Shown piece after piece: positions 17,449-24,874 of a DNA stretch of 52,670 nucleotides (positions within the stretch are counted from its first letter, which is position 1; each line of letters starts with the position of its first letter). The position numbers and the translations under genes were made by a program. The DNA comes from Clostridia bacterium (lineage in GTDB: Bacteria; Bacillota; Clostridia; Christensenellales; UBA1242), in contig JAFTYD010000039.1 in the NCBI GenBank assembly GCA_017464845.1, positions 1-52,670 of the forward strand, read 5' to 3'. A model generated the notes under the pieces. That model ran no database searches, had not been told where the DNA came from, and saw only the letters and a list, made by a program, of their open reading frames with translations.

Positions 17449-18571
17449 TTTTGTTTCCTATTAATATCATTGGTACATACAATTCTGCTTTTGTTAAACC
17501 AGAATGAATGCCCTTAAAATCTTTTTGATATGGATAAAATTTTAAAATTTTACCTGGGTTTTTATATCCGATAGCAATATAGTCTCCTAAAAATTCTCTA
17601 AGTTTTTCGTTGTCTCCACCAAAGAAGTTTTGTTTAATTAATTTTTCACATTTAACTAATTTAAAATCTTTTTTGTACTTTTTAAAATGGTTTATGAATT
17701 TTTTTTCATAACCATCTTTAATTTTTATGCTTATTGCTCTTGGTTCAATTGATAATGGTCTATCAAGCATTGAGAAAAATTTTTCATCTTCATAAAGATT
17801 TACATTTTCACTAACATCAATATGACCATGGTCAGCAGTGATAACGAACAGTGTATCATCAAAGCTATTTGAGATTTCTTCAATATTTTTTGAAATTTCA
17901 AGTAGTTTGTTTTTAACAATATCATTTTTAACACCGTTATCGTGCATATATTTATCAGGTCTATCGCAATAGCAATAAATAAACTTTTCTTCTTTATGTT
18001 TTGTTAATATTTTTTTTATATTATCAAAAATTTCATTTTCATCATTTGCTGTATAATTATTTTTTCCGTTAGTAAGATTTTCGTGTACATAGCTAGCAAA
18101 AATTGTATAAATTTTTCTTGTAGGATTTTTTATTTGTTTATAATATGCTAATTTTTCTGGATGAATTTTGAAAATTTCATTTTCATCAACATCTTCCCCT
18201 GTTATTTCGTTTGAATGTCTAAAAAGTACAATAGGAAGTTGCATTTCTTTTAAATACATACTCCAACCTAACCATAAATGATTGGCAGGATAATCTGCTG
18301 AAGCAAGTGTTGTTGTTGCATTAACAGTTGCTGTTGGAAAAGTAGATGTTAAAATGTCTTTTATATTTTTACGTAAAATATTTTCTTTATCTAAATTATC
18401 TTTTAAAACTTGAACTCCCATACCATCAAAAATCATAAAAACAATATTTTTATAATTTTTTGTTAGTTCATTTTTTAATTTTTTATTTTCTTTTATTGTT
18501 GTGTTTCCACCTAAATAATTATTAAAAGTGGCTGAAATATTTATAATATTTTTATTATAATTTGGTTTCAT
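17438..18571 (-). CDS. Alkaline phosphatase superfamily hydrolase (nucleotide pyrophosphatase/phosphodiesterase-like)
   Basis: A 377-residue protein with the AlkP-superfamily two-metal site: Asp49 in MIFDGMG, the probable Thr nucleophile Thr80 in [12 protein letters not shown], an Asp/His pair in [18 protein letters not shown] near 253, and the last His in [10 protein letters not shown] near 357. No signal peptide, so it acts in the cytoplasm. Relatives hydrolyse phosphodiesters, nucleotides or phosphonates; the substrate cannot be named. It lies between queA (11-bp overlap) and a HIT-like gene (5-bp gap) inside the ruvB-queA interval, where these two extra genes are not usual. AAAGGAT serves as ribosome binding site. 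Confidence 0.82.
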   Translation of the reverse strand: MKPNYNKNIINISATFNNYLGGNTTIKENKKLKNELTKNYKNIVFMIFDGMGVQVLKDNLDKENILRKNIKDILTSTFPTATVNATTTLASADYPANHLWLGWSMYLKEMQLPIVLFRHSNEITGEDVDENEIFKIHPEKLAYYKQIKNPTRKIYTIFASYVHENLTNGKNNYTANDENEIFDNIKKILTKHKEEKFIYCYCDRPDKYMHDNGVKNDIVKNKLLEISKNIEEISNSFDDTLFVITADHGHIDVSENVNLYEDEKFFSMLDRPLSIEPRAISIKIKDGYEKKFINHFKKYKKDFKLVKCEKLIKQNFFGGDNEKLREFLGDYIAIGYKNPGKILKFYPYQKDFKGIHSGLTKAELYVPMILIGNKNGK

Positions 18572-18576
18572 AAAAT

Positions 18577-19071
18577 TTATATCCTTTCGTTAAATTTGGA
18601 TTTAATAAGATTTAATGAATCGTAAATTTTATCAATAGTTTCTTTATTTTTAAGATTTTTAAGTGAATCTTGAAATATTTTTGAAATATTTTTAACTGGA
18701 TTTCCGAAATTTTTAAGCATATAAGAATGGTTAGGTAAAAGCCAAATATGAAAATGTGATTTTTCTTCTTGTATAATTGAATATGTTTGACAAATATTAT
18801 TTTCCTTTAATATCTTCAATGTTTTAGATATTAACTCCATACATTCAAGTCTTTCTACTTGTGTAAGTTCGGTAAAAGAATTAACATGTCTTTTTGAAGC
18901 GATAATAAGCATACCTAAAATAGGTAATTCAAAATCTTGCGATATAGTAAAATTTTCGCTTTCATAAACTAAACCTGAATTAACAGAAGAATTTTTTATT
19001 AATTCACAACCAAAGCAGTTATCTTTATTTATTTTAATTTTTTCACCATCAAATCTTTCAATTTCTATCAT
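18577..19071 (-). CDS. HIT-like nucleotide-binding protein
   Basis: A 164-residue protein. Cys19-x-x-Cys22 (NCFGCEL) and SHFHIWLLP (His106, His108) match the histidine-triad/GalT-like superfamily, where the middle His attacks a nucleoside phosphate; the third His position is Trp110, as in divergent HxHxQ/W members. It may hydrolyse or transfer nucleoside phosphates. It follows ruvB and precedes the AlkP-like gene with a 5-base gap, so the pair may act on a shared substrate; that is inference. The binding site (GGAAA) is weak. Confidence 0.72.
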   Translation of the reverse strand: MIEIERFDGEKIKINKDNCFGCELIKNSSVNSGLVYESENFTISQDFELPILGMLIIASKRHVNSFTELTQVERLECMELISKTLKILKENNICQTYSIIQEEKSHFHIWLLPNHSYMLKNFGNPVKNISKIFQDSLKNLKNKETIDKIYDSLNLIKSKFNERI

Positions 19072-19080
19072 ACTTATTTC

Positions 19081-20079
19081 CTAATCTATTTTTTCAATTC
19101 CTAAATGTTGATAAGCAGGTTCAAGAGCAATTCTTCCCCTAGGTGTTCTTGAAATAAAACCAAGTTGCATTAAATATGGTTCGTAAACATCTTCAATTGT
19201 TCCTGAATCTTCGCTAATAGTTGCAGAAAGAGTATCAAGACCAACTGGACCACCACCGAATTTTTTGATAATGCTTTCTAAAATTTTTCTATCAATGAAA
19301 TCTAATCCTAGTGAATCTATTTCCATTTTAGATAATGCTTCATCAGCAATTTTTGTTGTTATGGAACCAGTTCCAATAACTTCAGCATAATCTCTTACTC
19401 TCTTTAAAAGACGGTTTGCAATTCTTGGAGTTCCTCTTGATCTTTTTGCAATTTCTAAGCTTGCTTCGTCATCTATATTGATTCCTAAAATTTTTGCTGA
19501 TCTTTCAACAATTATTTTTAGTTCGTCATTATTATATAATTCAAGTCTGCAAATAACACCAAATCTATCTCTAAGTGGACTAGTAAGCATACCAGCTTTT
19601 GTTGTTGCACCAATTAAAGTAAATGGTTGAATTTTTAATCTCATATTTTTTGCAGAAGGACCTTTTCCTACAATAAAGTCTAATGCAAAATCTTCCATAG
19701 CTGGATATAAAATTTCTTCAACAGTTTTATGCATTCTATGAATTTCATCAATAAAAAGAACGTCGTTTTTTTGTAAGTTAGTAAGTATTGCAGCAAGATC
19801 TGCAGCGTGTTCAATTGCTGGTCCAGATGTGATTTTTATTTGTGAACCAAGTTCATTTGCGATAATATGAGATAAAGTGGTTTTACCAAGTCCTGGTGGT
19901 CCGTACAATAAAACATGGTCAAGAGATTCTTTTCTTGACTTGGCTGCCTTTATATAAATTTCTAAACTTTGTTTTACTTTTTCTTGTCCAACATATTCAG
20001 ATAGTTGAGTTGGTCTAAGAGAGTTTTCTATCTCTGCATCAGTAAAATTTTTTGTACTTGTAATAAATCTATCTTCCAT
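19081..20079 (-). CDS. ruvB: Holliday junction branch migration helicase RuvB
   Basis: A 332-residue AAA+ motor that drives branch migration with RuvA. Walker A GPPGLGKT at 60-67, Walker B LFIDEIH near 108-114, sensor 1 LIGATT, the arginine-finger area LRDRFG, and the C-terminal winged helix with RTPRGR. Length is standard. AAAGGA precedes the start. It is separated from ruvA by 65 bases that contain repeat copy 9. Confidence 0.98.
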   Translation of the reverse strand: MEDRFITSTKNFTDAEIENSLRPTQLSEYVGQEKVKQSLEIYIKAAKSRKESLDHVLLYGPPGLGKTTLSHIIANELGSQIKITSGPAIEHAADLAAILTNLQKNDVLFIDEIHRMHKTVEEILYPAMEDFALDFIVGKGPSAKNMRLKIQPFTLIGATTKAGMLTSPLRDRFGVICRLELYNNDELKIIVERSAKILGINIDDEASLEIAKRSRGTPRIANRLLKRVRDYAEVIGTGSITTKIADEALSKMEIDSLGLDFIDRKILESIIKKFGGGPVGLDTLSATISEDSGTIEDVYEPYLMQLGFISRTPRGRIALEPAYQHLGIEKID

Positions 20080-20094
20080 ATTTTATCCTTTATT

Positions 20095-20129
20095 TTGCAT
20101 ACTACCACAAAATATGGTATTATGAATGT
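20095..20129. repeat. Dispersed intergenic repeat, copy 9
   Basis: TTGCATACTACCACAAAAT, ATGGTATTATGAATG. TACC/GGTA and GCATACTAC half sites match the copy at 52211 (GCATATTACCACAAAA). It lies between ruvA and ruvB. Confidence 0.5.
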
Positions 20130-20144
20130 AATAATATTTACTAA

Positions 20145-20738
20145 TTAGTGTCCTAATTCACGAAGAGCTTTCATAATAATTTCTTCAGCTGTAGAATCTT
20201 CACTTGCACATCTTCTAGCAAGTTTATAAGATTCATTTCTATTAACACCAAGTGAAATCAGTGTTTCAGTTGCATCATTAACAGCATTTTCATTATATTC
20301 AATAGAAATATTTGGTTCGTCTAAGAGTAAATTGTCTGAACCAATCTTATCTTTGAGTTCTAAGCAAATTCTTTCAGCGCTCTTTTTTCCTAATCCTTTT
20401 ATCTTTGAAAGAAGAGCTATATCTTGTCTAATAATTGCTGTAACAAGTTCTGAAATTTTCATTCCTGATAAAATACCTATTGCAATTTTAGGTCCAACAC
20501 CTGAAATGGTTATTAGTTTTAAAAATAAATCTCTTTCTTCTTTGCTTGAAAAACCAAATAAAGCCATACCATCTTCTTTAACTTGAAGATAAGACCAAAT
20601 TTTTATTGTTTCCCCAACTTGTGGTAAAGCAGAGAAAGTGTTAGATGAAATATTTAATTCGAAACCTACGCCTTGAACATTAAGCTGTAATATGTTTTCT
20701 GATTTTTCTTCTATTATACCTACTAAAAATGAAATCAT
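20145..20738 (-). CDS. ruvA: Holliday junction-binding protein RuvA
   Basis: A 197-residue junction-binding partner of RuvB. N-terminal OB domain (MISFLVGIIEEKSEN; VGFELNISS), helix-hairpin-helix motifs LITISGVGPKIAIGIL and IKGLGKKSAERICLELKDK, then a flexible linker and the small C-terminal domain that binds RuvB (TLISLGVNRNESYKLAR). AGAGG precedes the ATG by a few bases. It follows ruvC by 17 bases. Confidence 0.97.
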   Translation of the reverse strand: MISFLVGIIEEKSENILQLNVQGVGFELNISSNTFSALPQVGETIKIWSYLQVKEDGMALFGFSSKEERDLFLKLITISGVGPKIAIGILSGMKISELVTAIIRQDIALLSKIKGLGKKSAERICLELKDKIGSDNLLLDEPNISIEYNENAVNDATETLISLGVNRNESYKLARRCASEDSTAEEIIMKALRELGH

Positions 20739-20755
20739 AAAATACCTCTATAAGT

Positions 20756-21244
20756 TTACATTTGATTAAAATTTAAACGTGGATTAATTTGACTATGGCA
20801 TATAGCAACAGCTAAAGCATCTGCAGCATCATCTGGTTTTGGAATGCTTGCTAAACCTAATACATTTTTTACCATAAATTGCATTTGATGTTTTTCGGCA
20901 TGTCCATTTCCTGTTAAAGCTTGTTTAATTTGTATTGGTGTATATTCAAATATATTTCCACAATATTTTTGCGCAACTAAAACAATGACTCCTCTTGCTT
21001 GAGCCACTGGAATAACTGTTTTTTGGTTTTTAAAATAAAAGAGTTCTTCAACTGCTACGACATCAGGGTTAAATGTCTCAAATAAAACTCTTAAGCTTTC
21101 TTCAATTCTTTGAAGTCTAACTGGCATAGGATCTTCTTTAGGAGTTTCAATAACACCATAATCTATCACCTTGTTATTTTTAGATGAATCAATAAGTCCA
21201 TAACCAATAATTGCATACCCTGGATCAATACCTAATATAATCAT
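20756..21244 (-). CDS. ruvC: Holliday junction resolvase RuvC
   Basis: A 162-residue endonuclease that cuts Holliday junctions symmetrically. The acidic tetrad is present: Asp7 (GIDPGYAI), Glu66 or Glu67 (VAVEELF), and Asp138/139 with Asp142 (KPDDAADALAVAICH). Length is standard. There is no Shine-Dalgarno sequence; the ATG follows a -10 box by only 6 bases, so the mRNA may begin with the start codon. It heads the ruvC-ruvA-ruvB-HIT-AlkP-queA-tgt run. Confidence 0.97.
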   Translation of the reverse strand: MIILGIDPGYAIIGYGLIDSSKNNKVIDYGVIETPKEDPMPVRLQRIEESLRVLFETFNPDVVAVEELFYFKNQKTVIPVAQARGVIVLVAQKYCGNIFEYTPIQIKQALTGNGHAEKHQMQFMVKNVLGLASIPKPDDAADALAVAICHSQINPRLNFNQM

Positions 21245-21250
21245 AATAAT

Positions 21251-21279
21251 AGTTTACTATTTTTATATAATATTGTCAA
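21251..21279 (-). promoter_or_regulatory. Promoter of ruvC, adjacent to its start codon
   Basis: On the - strand: TTGACA (21274-21279), 17-bp spacer, TAAACT (21251-21256), then ATTATT and ATG. Confidence 0.6.
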
Positions 21280-21348
21280 TTATTTTATTAAATACATAAA
21301 AAATTATAGATATTGTTATATAATTCTTTAGAAGTTGAAAAACGATAT

Positions 21349-21385
21349 GTAGTATTAGATATTGCATACTTTATACTAAATTTTG
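21349..21385. repeat. Dispersed intergenic repeat, copy 10 (degenerate)
   Basis: GTAGTATTAGATATTGCATA followed by CTTTATACTAAATTTTG. It resembles copies 7 and 1 (GCATA plus ATACTAAAT). It lies in the yebC-ruvC spacer. Confidence 0.4.
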
Positions 21386-21404
21386 TAAGTTAAATATTTT
21401 TAAA

Positions 21405-21439
21405 TAGAAAAATCATTAAAGCATAAAACTTTAATGATT
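21405..21439 (-). terminator. Terminator after yebC
   Basis: An 11-bp perfect stem AATCATTAAAG / CTTTAATGATT (21411-21421 with 21429-21439) overlapping the yebC stop codon, followed on the - strand by TTTCTATTTA, a modest T run. Confidence 0.65.
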
Positions 21440-22169
21440 AATCTTCATCTTCTGGTAAATTTACATTATGGAAAACTTCTTGAACATCATCTAAGTCTTC
21501 TAATGCATCAACCATTTTTTCGAATTTAATGATTTGTTCTTCTGATAAATCAACATAGTTATCAGGAATTAAAGATGTTTCAGATGAAATGATTGAATAA
21601 CCCTTACCTTCTAAAGCTTCATGCATTTTTGAATGTTGATTTGGTTCTGTTATAATTTGAATTATATCTTCTTCTTCAATAACATCAACTGCACCAAGAT
21701 CTAAAGCATCCAACATTAATGTATCAACATCTTCAACATTGTTTACTAAAACAATACCTTTTCTATTGAAAAGATAAGAAACACAGTTTGTTGAACCTAA
21801 ACTTCCACCATGTTTATCAAAAGCATGTCTAACATCACCTGCTGTTCTGTTTTTGTTATCTGTTAAGCATTCAACAATAACTGCTGAACCACCAATTCCA
21901 TATCCTTCATATGTAATTGATTCAAAGTTGATTCCAGATAATTCTCCAGAAGCTTTTTTGATAGATCTTTCAATATTATCATTTGGCATATTGTTTTGTT
22001 TTGCTTTTGCAATAACGTTTTTTAATAGAGCATTACTATTTGGATCAGCACCACCTGCTTTTACAGCAACAGCGATTTCTCTACCAATTTTTGTAAAAAT
22101 CTTACCTCTTTGAGCATCAGATTTTCCTTTTCTAGCTTGGATATTATGCCATTTACTATGTCCAGACAT
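21438..22169 (-). CDS. yebC: YebC/PmpR family protein (TACO1-type)
   Basis: A 243-residue cytoplasmic protein of the YebC family, described as a transcriptional regulator and more recently as a factor that helps ribosomes through difficult (for instance proline-rich) stretches. The start MSGHSKWHNIQARKGKSDA is the family signature; the acidic C-terminus ends with DLDDVQEVFHNVNLPEDED. Length is standard. AAAAGGAGAA precedes the ATG. It is next to ruvC, a common bacterial pairing, but the two are separated by a terminator and the ruvC promoter. Confidence 0.96.
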   Translation of the reverse strand: MSGHSKWHNIQARKGKSDAQRGKIFTKIGREIAVAVKAGGADPNSNALLKNVIAKAKQNNMPNDNIERSIKKASGELSGINFESITYEGYGIGGSAVIVECLTDNKNRTAGDVRHAFDKHGGSLGSTNCVSYLFNRKGIVLVNNVEDVDTLMLDALDLGAVDVIEEEDIIQIITEPNQHSKMHEALEGKGYSIISSETSLIPDNYVDLSEEQIIKFEKMVDALEDLDDVQEVFHNVNLPEDED

Positions 22170-22210
22170 ATTATTCTCCTTTTTAAGTTTTTTTATATAG
22201 CTTTATAAAT

Positions 22211-22939
22211 TTAGATCAATCTATTTTTATTTATTTCATACATAATTATAGAGCCACTAACAGATGCGTTTAAACTTTCAATACCTTCAATCATTGGAAT
22301 TTTTATAGATTTTGAACAAATAGAAGAAATCTCATTACTTACACCATTACCTTCGTTTCCGATAACTATTCCAAGAATTTCATTGTCTGGTTTAAATGTA
22401 AAGATATTTTCTCCATTCATATCGGTTTTAAGTAAAGTGTTTTTCCATTCTTTTTGAAAATTTATAAATTCTTGTCTATCAAGTTCATAAAGTTTTGTTG
22501 TAAAAATTGCTCCAACAGAACTTCTTACAACTTTTGGATTTGTTACACTTGCACAATTTAATAAATATACTTCATTAAAACCACTAGCTTTTGCTGTTCT
22601 AATTAAAGTTCCAACATTTCCAGGGTCTTGGACATTGTCAAGAACAAGAAAATTGTTTGTTGGTTTGTTTACAATATATGGTATATATTCTGCAACACAA
22701 AGTACACCTTGTGGTGTTCTTACGTCAGATAATTGTTCAATTGTTTTATTATCTACAAGATATTTATTTTTAAATTCTATATCTATATTTTCATCAATTG
22801 TAAAGACAAACAAAGGATTTATTGTTTTATTTTTTATTGCATCTTTTATTATTTTCACATTATCTAAAAAAAGCAAAAATCTGTTTTCTCGTTTTTGCTT
22901 TTTTAAATTAGATATAAGTGATTTACTTGCTTTTTCCAT
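22211..22939 (-). CDS. SpoU/TrmH-family RNA 2'-O-methyltransferase
   Basis: A 242-residue SPOUT methylase acting on rRNA or tRNA ribose with SAM. The three trefoil-knot motifs are present: NVQDPGNVGTLIRTA, IVIGNEGNGVS and IPMIEGIESLNASVSGSI. An N-terminal substrate-binding domain (about 1-90) is of the TsnR/RlmB-like type. The exact site cannot be read from sequence. It overlaps the rplT stop by one base (TAATG), so it is part of the infC-rpmI-rplT operon, where Firmicutes often carry such a gene. Confidence 0.92.
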   Translation of the reverse strand: MEKASKSLISNLKKQKRENRFLLFLDNVKIIKDAIKNKTINPLFVFTIDENIDIEFKNKYLVDNKTIEQLSDVRTPQGVLCVAEYIPYIVNKPTNNFLVLDNVQDPGNVGTLIRTAKASGFNEVYLLNCASVTNPKVVRSSVGAIFTTKLYELDRQEFINFQKEWKNTLLKTDMNGENIFTFKPDNEILGIVIGNEGNGVSNEISSICSKSIKIPMIEGIESLNASVSGSIIMYEINKNRLI

Positions 22940-23286
22940 TATGCATTTTTTGCTTGATTTACAAGTTCAGCAAAAGCACTTGGTTCTCTAACAGCAATGT
23001 CTGCAAGAACTTTTCTATTTAAGTTGATATTTGCTTTTTTAAGTCCAGCAATGAATCTGCTATAAGAAATATCATTTAATCTGCAAGCAGCATTGATTCT
23101 TGTAATCCATAAAGAACGGAAATTTCTTTTTTTGTTCTTTCTTCCAATATAAGAATATTGGCCACTTTTCATAACTTGTTCTCTAGCTGTTCTATATAAT
23201 TTAGATTTAGCACCGTAGTAACCTTTTGCAGCTTTTAAGATTTTTCTACGTTTCTTTAATGCGTTAACTGTTCTTTTAATTTTCAT
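22939..23286 (-). CDS. rplT: Ribosomal protein L20
   Basis: A 115-residue basic protein of the large subunit, needed early in 50S assembly. The start [18 protein letters not shown] and the helical [21 protein letters not shown] region are diagnostic. It also represses its own operon in Firmicutes by binding the infC leader, and a matching leader is present upstream of infC. AGGAGG lies just before the start. Confidence 0.98.
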   Translation of the reverse strand: MKIKRTVNALKKRRKILKAAKGYYGAKSKLYRTAREQVMKSGQYSYIGRKNKKRNFRSLWITRINAACRLNDISYSRFIAGLKKANINLNRKVLADIAVREPSAFAELVNQAKNA

Positions 23287-23299
23287 TATTCATAGCCTC

Positions 23300-23494
23300 C
23301 TATTCACCTAACATTGCTTTGATATTGCTTGCATTTTTACCTGCAATATAAGAACCTTTTCTAAGTTTTCTTTTTCTTCCTCTTGATTTCTTTGTTAAGA
23401 AATGACCTTTGTTTGGTCTAGCAAATTTTACTTTTCCTGTTCCTGTTGTAGAAAAGCGTTTTTTAACTCCACTGTGTGTTTTTTGTTTAGGCAT
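23300..23494 (-). CDS. rpmI: Ribosomal protein L35
   Basis: A 64-residue basic protein of the large subunit: MPKQKTHSGVKKRFSTTGTG and RGRKRKLRKGSYI. Length is standard. It lies 15 bases after infC with a strong AGGAG-like site. Confidence 0.98.
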   Translation of the reverse strand: MPKQKTHSGVKKRFSTTGTGKVKFARPNKGHFLTKKSRGRKRKLRKGSYIAGKNASNIKAMLGE

Positions 23495-23509
23495 TATCCT
23501 TCTCTCCTT

Positions 23510-24022
23510 TTATTGTTTTTTTGGATTTATTACAACTATAACATTCTTTCCAACGATTTCTGGTGCTTTATCATTAGTTCCATAATCCGCAAGTTCTAAA
23601 ATAAATTTATTAACTATTTCTATAGCATTCTTAGAGTATGCTTGTTCTCTACCTCTCATTCTTAATGAAACTTTAACTTTGTCTCCGTTTTCAAGAATTT
23701 TAATTGCGTTTTTAACTTTGAAATTAATGTGATATTGGTCAATACGCATAGAAAGTTGAATTTCTTTGAGTTCTGAAATCTTTTGATTTTTCTTTAATTC
23801 TTTTTCTTTCTTAATGCTGTCAAACTTAAATTTACCATAATCCATTAATTTACATACAGCTGGATTTGAATTTCCTGCCATTAAAACAAGGTCTAAATCT
23901 TGTTCATTTGCAATTTCTTGTGCTTTAGATTTTGGCATTACTCCAAGTTGTTCACCATTTTCGCCAATGAGACGAACTTCGTTTTGAGTGATTTGATCGT
24001 TAATTAATAATTCTTTAAAAAT
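23510..24022 (-). CDS. infC: Translation initiation factor IF-3, starting at ATT
   Basis: Binds the 30S subunit, blocks premature 50S joining and rejects wrong start codons. The first ATG (23938) would cut off the conserved N-terminus; the frame continues upstream through LLINDQITQNEVRLIGENG to an ATT at 24020-24022, nine bases after AGGAG (24032-24036). This gives 170 residues, the normal length. A rare AUU start is known for infC in other bacteria and lets IF-3 limit its own synthesis. The C-terminal domain (MRGREQAYSKNAIEIV) is intact. It heads the infC-rpmI-rplT-methylase operon behind an L20-type leader. Confidence 0.93.
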   Translation of the reverse strand: MFKELLINDQITQNEVRLIGENGEQLGVMPKSKAQEIANEQDLDLVLMAGNSNPAVCKLMDYGKFKFDSIKKEKELKKNQKISELKEIQLSMRIDQYHINFKVKNAIKILENGDKVKVSLRMRGREQAYSKNAIEIVNKFILELADYGTNDKAPEIVGKNVIVVINPKKQ

Positions 24023-24182
24023 TGTTGTAATCTCCTTTTATAAAAAAAATATAGTGGAAACATAAGAATCCACTATAAACATAAAAAAACAATAAATCGA
24101 AATTTATTCTTTATATTAAAAATGTTTAAACCAAATCTAGAACAAAAAATCTGACTGGTGAGAAGTGGATACCTCTGCTTTC
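24023..24182 (-). promoter_or_regulatory. L20-type autoregulatory leader of infC-rpmI-rplT
   Basis: The transcribed leader, about 160 bases, contains AAGCAGAGGTATCCACTTCT followed by CACC near its 5' end, as in known Firmicute L20 leaders, and ends in an intrinsic terminator just before the infC binding site. By analogy with Bacillus, L20 binding should favour the terminator and so lower expression of the operon. Confidence 0.75.
24042..24077 (-). terminator. Attenuator hairpin in the infC leader
   Basis: On the - strand TATAGTGGA / TCCACTATA (24069-24077 with 24050-24058) is followed directly by eight T. It ends about 20 bases before the infC ATT start, so it must be read through for expression. 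Confidence 0.85.
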
Positions 24183-24188
24183 TTGACT

Positions 24189-24217
24189 ATATTAGCATAA
24201 CTAATTATTTTTGTCAA
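24189..24217 (-). promoter_or_regulatory. Promoter of the infC operon
   Basis: On the - strand: TTGACA (24212-24217), 17-bp spacer, TAATAT (24189-24194). It overlaps the 3' end of the upstream CorB-like gene. Confidence 0.8.
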
Positions 24218-24791
24218 CACTTTTTTGAGTTTTTTTAATTCTTTTATTTTTTCTTTTTAACTCAGTAATTTGTCCTATTTTAAGAATAACTTTATCTGCA
24301 TTTTTTATTGCATAACCTTTCATAATTGCTTTAAAAAAAATTGTTATACCTGCAATAAGAGAACTGACTAAGCATGTTAAAAATATAACAATACTAGGAT
24401 TAGATAAGTTTAGATTTATAATTAAACTTACCCCACCAGCACCACTTAGTATGCTACATATATCTCCTACAACATCTCCACAAAATGAGCAAACTTTATC
24501 TTGTTTTTGAAATAATTTTATTGCATTGTCATAACCTTTTTGGTCTTTAAATTCATCAAGTTCTTCTTTACTTGTAGCTGTAATAGCTACAGAAATCATA
24601 TCAAAAAATACTGCTAAAAAGATAAAAGTACAAATTGTAAAAATAGAAAATATTATTCCTAAACTTGGTAAAAAGCTTTGAGAAAACATACTTAAAAGAA
24701 TTGATAAAACAAAAGATAAAACGAGCATTTTACATGCCCAATTTATTGAACCACTTTCGAGTTTCATGCTTTTTATTTTATTTTTTTTCAT
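24201..24791 (-). CDS. Small CorB/CNNM-like membrane protein
   Basis: About 196 residues with four membrane spans. The pattern IFLAVFFDMISVAITATSKEE, then DKVCSFCGDVVGDICSILSGAGG, resembles short clostridial proteins annotated as Mg/Co transporter CorB (the DUF21 core without the CBS and CorC domains). The frame opens at 24845, but that ATG lies inside the proS terminator; I prefer the ATG at 24791 (MKKNKIKSMK), although no good ribosome binding site precedes either. A basic tail (KRKNKRIKKTQK) follows the last span. Ion transport is inference only. It stands alone between proS and the infC promoter. Confidence 0.68.
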   Translation of the reverse strand: MKKNKIKSMKLESGSINWACKMLVLSFVLSILLSMFSQSFLPSLGIIFSIFTICTFIFLAVFFDMISVAITATSKEELDEFKDQKGYDNAIKLFQKQDKVCSFCGDVVGDICSILSGAGGVSLIINLNLSNPSIVIFLTCLVSSLIAGITIFFKAIMKGYAIKNADKVILKIGQITELKRKNKRIKKTQKSVDKNN

Positions 24792-24834
24792 ATTGTATTT
24801 TATTCTGTAAATAGTAAAAATAGAATAAAATAAT

Positions 24835-24860
24835 AAAAAACACAAGAAAATTGTGTTTTT
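24835..24860 (-). terminator. Terminator after proS
   Basis: A stem AAAAACACAA / TTGTGTTTTT (24836-24845 with 24851-24860) is followed on the - strand by TTATTATTTT. Confidence 0.8.
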
Positions 24861-24874
24861 TATTGTTATTTTTA

